Assembly: GCA_029863035.1 (NCBI GenBank)
Contig: JAOTWH010000102.1
Coordinates: 1-7,715 of the forward strand
DNA from: Acidimicrobiia bacterium
GTDB taxonomy: Bacteria > Actinomycetota > Acidimicrobiia > UBA5794 > JAOTWH01
Reading direction: 5' to 3'
DNA: 7,715 nucleotides
The notes under the pieces: generated by a model
What the model was told of the DNA's origin: nothing
The model's database searches: none
Seen by the model: only the letters and a program-made list of their open reading frames with translations
Shown here: in pieces, positions 4,976-7,715 of the stretch
How the letters are laid out: each line of letters starts with the position of its first letter
Numbering within the stretch: the first letter of the stretch is position 1
Position numbers and translations under genes: made by a program

Positions 4976-6534
4976 CTCTCTGGCCGCACCCCAGCCATCA
5001 TCAGTCCGAGTTGTTCGACCGTCGCCTCGTCGCGGTCCACCTGGCCCACGATCTCACCTTCGTACATCACCGCGATGCGATCGGACAGAGCAAGGATCTC
5101 GTCCAGATCCTCCGAGGTGAGGATGGTCGCGGTGCCGTGAGCGCGTTGGTCCAACAGCACCTGGTGGATGTATTCGGTGGCGCCTATATCGACGCCACGG
5201 GTTGGCTGTGAGGCCAGCAGAACCCTCGGCTCCGACGAAAGCTCTCTTGCCAGTATCAGCTTTTGGATATTGCCGCCAGACAGGTTCTTCAGCGGCGTGT
5301 CCTGGGTTGGCGTCTTCACGTTGAAGGCCTCGATCATCTCGGCGGTACGGGCCTCGATGGCGGCGAAGTCGAGGAAGCCACGGTGCGCATATGGTTCCTT
5401 GCCGTGATCCAACAGGATGATGTTCTCGGCGACTGTGAAGTTCTTGATGGCGCCATCTCGCATCCGTTCCTCGGGAATGTAGGAAAGACCCACCTCGCGG
5501 CGCTGCCCCGGCCGGAGCGCGGTTACATCGACGTCGCCCATCATGATCTTTCCGCCGGTTGCAGGCCGCAGCCCGGATATGACCTCGGCTAGCTCTCGTT
5601 GGCCGTTGCCCGATACGCCGGCGATGCCAAGGATCTCCCCGCTTCGCACCTCGAGCGAAACGTCGTTGAGCGCCTCGGTACCCCTGTCTGACGTCGCCCG
5701 CAAACCCGAGATCGACATGCGCACCTCACCGATGTCGACCGGGTCCTTGTGTCGAGTCAGCACAACATCTCGCCCCACCATCATCTGCGCCAGCCCTTCC
5801 TTGGTGGCGCCCTCCTTGGGGACCGAGCCGACCAACTTGCCGTCTCGCAACACGGTGATGCGGTCGCTGATATCGAGCACCTCGTGCAGCTTGTGCGAGA
5901 TGAATATCAACGCGTGGCCCTCGGCTGACATGCGACGCAGTGTGACGAACAGGTCATCGACCTCCTGGGGAGTCAACACCGCGGTCGGCTCGTCGAGCAC
6001 AAGCAGCTCGGCCTCTCGATATAGCGCCTTGATGATCTCGACTCGCTGTTGTTCGCCAACGGCCAGCTGCCACACGTAGGCACCCGGGTGAACCTGCAGG
6101 CCGTAGGCCTGCGCCAACTCCTCGATGCGAGCCGTCACCCGGTCGAGGTCCATCAGCAGGCCGCGGGTCGTCGGACTGCCGAGGGCGACGTTCTCTGCAA
6201 CGGTAAGGGTCGGCACCAGCATGAAGTGCTGGTGGATCATTCCGATGCCGGCCTCGATGGCATCGTTCGGGGTGCGGATGTTCATGACCTCGCCGTTGAC
6301 CAATATCTCGCCCTCTTCTGGCTGGTAGAGCCCGTAGAGGACCTTCATCAGCGTGGATTTGCCCGCTCCGTTCTCTCCCAGCAGCGTGTGCACCTCACCG
6401 CGGCGCACATCGAAGTCGACCTTGTCGTTGGCGAGCACACCCGGAAAGCGCTTGGTTATGCCGCGCATCTCCAGGTCGATGCCGCGGGCCGGCGCTGCCT
6501 GCGCCGGCCCGCTTCCAACGTTGCGCTGAGTCAA
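4972..6534 (-). CDS. ABC importer ATP-binding protein with two nucleotide-binding domains (BMP/nucleoside type)
   Basis: This 520-aa cytoplasmic ATPase has two fused ABC domains, as in ATPases that power sugar and nucleoside importers. NBD1 is complete: Walker [10 protein letters not shown] (53-61), Q-loop Gln102, signature [10 protein letters not shown] (157-166), Walker [10 protein letters not shown] (177-185) and switch His214. NBD2 is degenerate in the family's usual way: GVSGNGQRE (306-314) replaces Walker A and lacks the GK[ST], LSGGNIQK (418-425) is a good signature, [14 protein letters not shown] (438-451) has SQ instead of DE, and SEDLDE replaces the switch His. ATP hydrolysis is thus expected mainly at the composite site formed by NBD1 Walker motifs and the NBD2 signature. 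The TTG start at 6534 lies 3 nt after the substrate-binding gene's stop, without a clear ribosome-binding site, so translation is probably coupled. An in-frame ATG at codon 24 is a less likely start because the first beta strand begins there. Confidence 0.95.
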   Translation of the reverse strand: MTQRNVGSGPAQAAPARGIDLEMRGITKRFPGVLANDKVDFDVRRGEVHTLLGENGAGKSTLMKVLYGLYQPEEGEILVNGEVMNIRTPNDAIEAGIGMIHQHFMLVPTLTVAENVALGSPTTRGLLMDLDRVTARIEELAQAYGLQVHPGAYVWQLAVGEQQRVEIIKALYREAELLVLDEPTAVLTPQEVDDLFVTLRRMSAEGHALIFISHKLHEVLDISDRITVLRDGKLVGSVPKEGATKEGLAQMMVGRDVVLTRHKDPVDIGEVRMSISGLRATSDRGTEALNDVSLEVRSGEILGIAGVSGNGQRELAEVISGLRPATGGKIMMGDVDVTALRPGQRREVGLSYIPEERMRDGAIKNFTVAENIILLDHGKEPYAHRGFLDFAAIEARTAEMIEAFNVKTPTQDTPLKNLSGGNIQKLILARELSSEPRVLLASQPTRGVDIGATEYIHQVLLDQRAHGTATILTSEDLDEILALSDRIAVMYEGEIVGQVDRDEATVEQLGLMMAGVRPES

Positions 6535-6537
6535 GGT

Positions 6538-7527
6538 CTAGCCAACGCCAGTCGAGACCGATCCGTCCTTGATGCCGCTGATGGCGTCCTCGGCCAGGTC
6601 CTTAACGTCGCCCGGCAGGTCGTAGCCATCGTTGTACTCGATGACCTCGCCGCCGTTGTCCAGGTCGATTACGAACGACTGCCCGCCGAGGGTTCCGTCC
6701 TGGATGAGGTCAAGGATGTCCTGTAGGACGACTTCCCAGTGATAGACCTGAGAAGCAACCACGATGCTCGGAGCGAGTTCGGTCTGGTTGGCCTGGGTGC
6801 CGAACCACAAGGCACCGGCGCCTTCGGCAACGCCGATAGCTCCGACAACCATTTGAGCGGTCCCCGACAACACGTCGGCGCCCGACGCTATCTGGGCTTG
6901 CGCCGCTTCCGCCGCCAGCGCCACATCGCTGAATGATCCGATGTAGTTGACGTTGACCGTTGCGCCGCCGCTTTCGGCCCCGTTCTTGAACCCGTCCACG
7001 TAAAGGGCTGCGTCGCCTACTTCGATGGGTCCCACAACGCCGATCGTGCCGGACGACAGCGCTGCTGCCATGACGCCGAGCACGTAGCCGCCCTCATCGG
7101 ATGCGGCCTCATATGCGAACACGTTGTCGAGGCCGAATGTGTCGCCGGCCGTTCCCCAGGCGAAGGCGGTGTCGGGGAAGTCGGGGGCTATCTCCTGGAG
7201 CGATCCTCCATATTGAGAGCCGTGCGCGATCACCAGGTCGTAGCCGTCATTGGCATAGGCCCGCAAAGTGTTGGCCGCGTCTTCCACCACGAACGTGCCG
7301 TCGGTCACAGCGATCTCGACCGCCTCGGCACCACCGTTCTCTTCCTGGATGACCTCGAGGGCCTCGACGATGCTCTGGCTGAAGGCCAGGTCGTTGGCAG
7401 CACTTGGTGCCACCACCGCGATCCGGAACGGATCGTCTGCGCTGCCGATGCCACCATCGTCACCGCATGCGGCTGCCACCAGCGCGAACGCGGTCAGTGC
7501 GGCCAGCAGTGCGATTCTTGGTTTCAA
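6538..7527 (-). CDS. BMP-family ABC transporter substrate-binding lipoprotein
   Basis: This is the ligand-binding component of the importer, exported and lipid-anchored outside the membrane. The N-terminus MKPRIALLAALTAFALVAAAC is a lipoprotein signal peptide ending at Cys21, followed by the acidic linker GDDGG. The mature part starts with the strand FRIAVVAPSAANDLAFSQS (the N-D that often contacts the nucleoside in PnrA-like proteins). It then has GYDLVIAHGSQYGG (105-118), TAFAWGTAG, EGGYVLGVMAAALSSGTIGVVG and GADVLSGTAQ, the order found in basic membrane protein/PnrA-like proteins. The 329-aa length is typical. Known members bind purine nucleosides or related small molecules; the actual ligand here is not known. 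The start is TTG at 7527, supported by a very strong Shine-Dalgarno 6 nt upstream. The gene lies 84 nt after a permease stop and 3 nt before the ATPase start. Confidence 0.93.
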   Translation of the reverse strand: MKPRIALLAALTAFALVAAACGDDGGIGSADDPFRIAVVAPSAANDLAFSQSIVEALEVIQEENGGAEAVEIAVTDGTFVVEDAANTLRAYANDGYDLVIAHGSQYGGSLQEIAPDFPDTAFAWGTAGDTFGLDNVFAYEAASDEGGYVLGVMAAALSSGTIGVVGPIEVGDAALYVDGFKNGAESGGATVNVNYIGSFSDVALAAEAAQAQIASGADVLSGTAQMVVGAIGVAEGAGALWFGTQANQTELAPSIVVASQVYHWEVVLQDILDLIQDGTLGGQSFVIDLDNGGEVIEYNDGYDLPGDVKDLAEDAISGIKDGSVSTGVG

Positions 7528-7533
7528 TTTGTT

Positions 7534-7545
7534 CCTCCTCCTTTT
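7534..7545 (-). promoter_or_regulatory. Very strong Shine-Dalgarno of the BMP lipoprotein gene
   Basis: Minus-strand AAAAGGAGGAGG is followed by a 6-nt A-rich spacer (AACAAA) and then TTG at 7527. The double GGAGG explains how a TTG start can be well used, and marks TTG as the real start of the signal peptide. It fits the higher level of synthesis that substrate-binding proteins need relative to their permease and ATPase. Confidence 0.8.
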
Positions 7546-7586
7546 CGGCTAAGCCGGTTATGAATCGAAATCTAATGATGCGATTC
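7546..7586 (-). repeat. Two short inverted repeats in the permease-BMP intergenic leader
   Basis: In the 84-nt gap before the BMP gene are GAATCG/CGATTC (7562-7567 and 7581-7586, 13-nt loop) and CGGC-TAA-GCCG (7546-7556), which ends directly beside the Shine-Dalgarno. Either could fold in the mRNA and protect or tune the substrate-binding protein transcript. The repeats are visible but short; a functional role is a guess. Confidence 0.3.
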
Positions 7587-7611
7587 TGTGCCTGTTCGGG
7601 GCCAAAAGACC

Positions 7612-7715
7612 TCATGTACCCCTTTCGTAAGCCTTGGTGAGTGACGCCGGCTGTCTCTGGCGCTGTCCAACGATGACCAATGCCAGGATGGTGATAATGG
7701 CGGGTGCCATGGCGG
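7612..7715 (-). CDS. ABC transporter permease, C-terminal end (partial)
   Basis: The frame entering from the right edge reads AMAPAIITILALVIVGQRQRQ and then PASLTKAYERGT before a TGA at 7614-7612. A hydrophobic last helix followed by a basic loop and a P-A-S-L-x-K-x-Y-x-R-G tail is how integral membrane permeases of BMP/nucleoside-type ABC importers often end. The position directly upstream of the BMP lipoprotein and ATPase genes on the same strand supports the call. Only 34 codons are visible, so which of the usual two permeases this is cannot be decided. Confidence 0.72.
   Translation of the reverse strand, partial: AMAPAIITILALVIVGQRQRQPASLTKAYERGT

Noticed and set aside
5543..6079. 178-codon + strand frame inside the ABC ATPase gene
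   Set aside because: Ser/Thr/Arg-rich low-complexity peptide antisense to conserved NBD motifs; a composition artefact.
6049..6726. 225-codon + strand frame across the ABC ATPase-BMP junction
   Set aside because: It is antisense to two well-supported genes and has no ribosome-binding site or recognisable domain; long shadow frames are common in such GC-rich DNA.

Overview
The window is GC-rich DNA that codes densely for proteins and looks chromosomal. It appears to come from a high-GC bacterium, probably an actinomycete and perhaps of the Acidimicrobiia type. The reasons are the codon use (third positions mostly G or C), the GTG and TTG starts, the lipoprotein signal ending in LVAAACGDD, and promoter-like TANNNT boxes 6-7 nt before start codons (a leaderless style). 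This placement is an inference: there is no rRNA or other marker gene here. I see no mobile element, CRISPR array, tRNA or rRNA.

Layout, left to right. The + strand carries the last 64 codons of an ATP-grasp ligase similar to D-Ala-D-Ala ligase (3-197). It converges on a minus-strand cluster read from right to left: an MFS transporter (4231-2978), a class I-type polyphosphate kinase 2 (2967-2158), archease (2088-1681) and the RNA ligase RtcB (1684-218). The MFS gene and ppk2 are 10 nt apart. ppk2 and archease are 69 nt apart, and that gap holds a candidate promoter. Archease and rtcB overlap. Upstream of the MFS gene lie a strong hairpin (4237-4263) and a 114-aa gene of unknown function (4624-4280) with a near-perfect Shine-Dalgarno. 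A 141-nt divergent spacer separates it from a small + strand gene for a probable 69-aa membrane protein (4766-4975). The stop codon of that gene shares the tetranucleotide CTAG with the stop of a minus-strand ABC transporter ATPase gene.

The right part, also on the minus strand, is an ABC importer operon of the BMP (nucleoside/purine-like) type. It has the C-terminal end of an integral membrane permease (7715-7612), a BMP-family substrate-binding lipoprotein (7527-6538) and a double-NBD ATPase (6534-4972). The membrane permease or permeases lie beyond the right edge.

Functionally there are two recognisable modules: uptake of a small ligand (probably nucleoside-like) and GTP-dependent RNA ligation/repair (RtcB with its activator archease). 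PPK2 beside the RNA-repair pair could in principle supply GTP from GDP and polyphosphate, but that link is speculation. The window is mostly ordinary housekeeping and accessory genes. I found no convincing undescribed system. The least explained items are the 114-aa gene, the 69-aa membrane protein and the leaderless-type promoter of the archease-rtcB operon.
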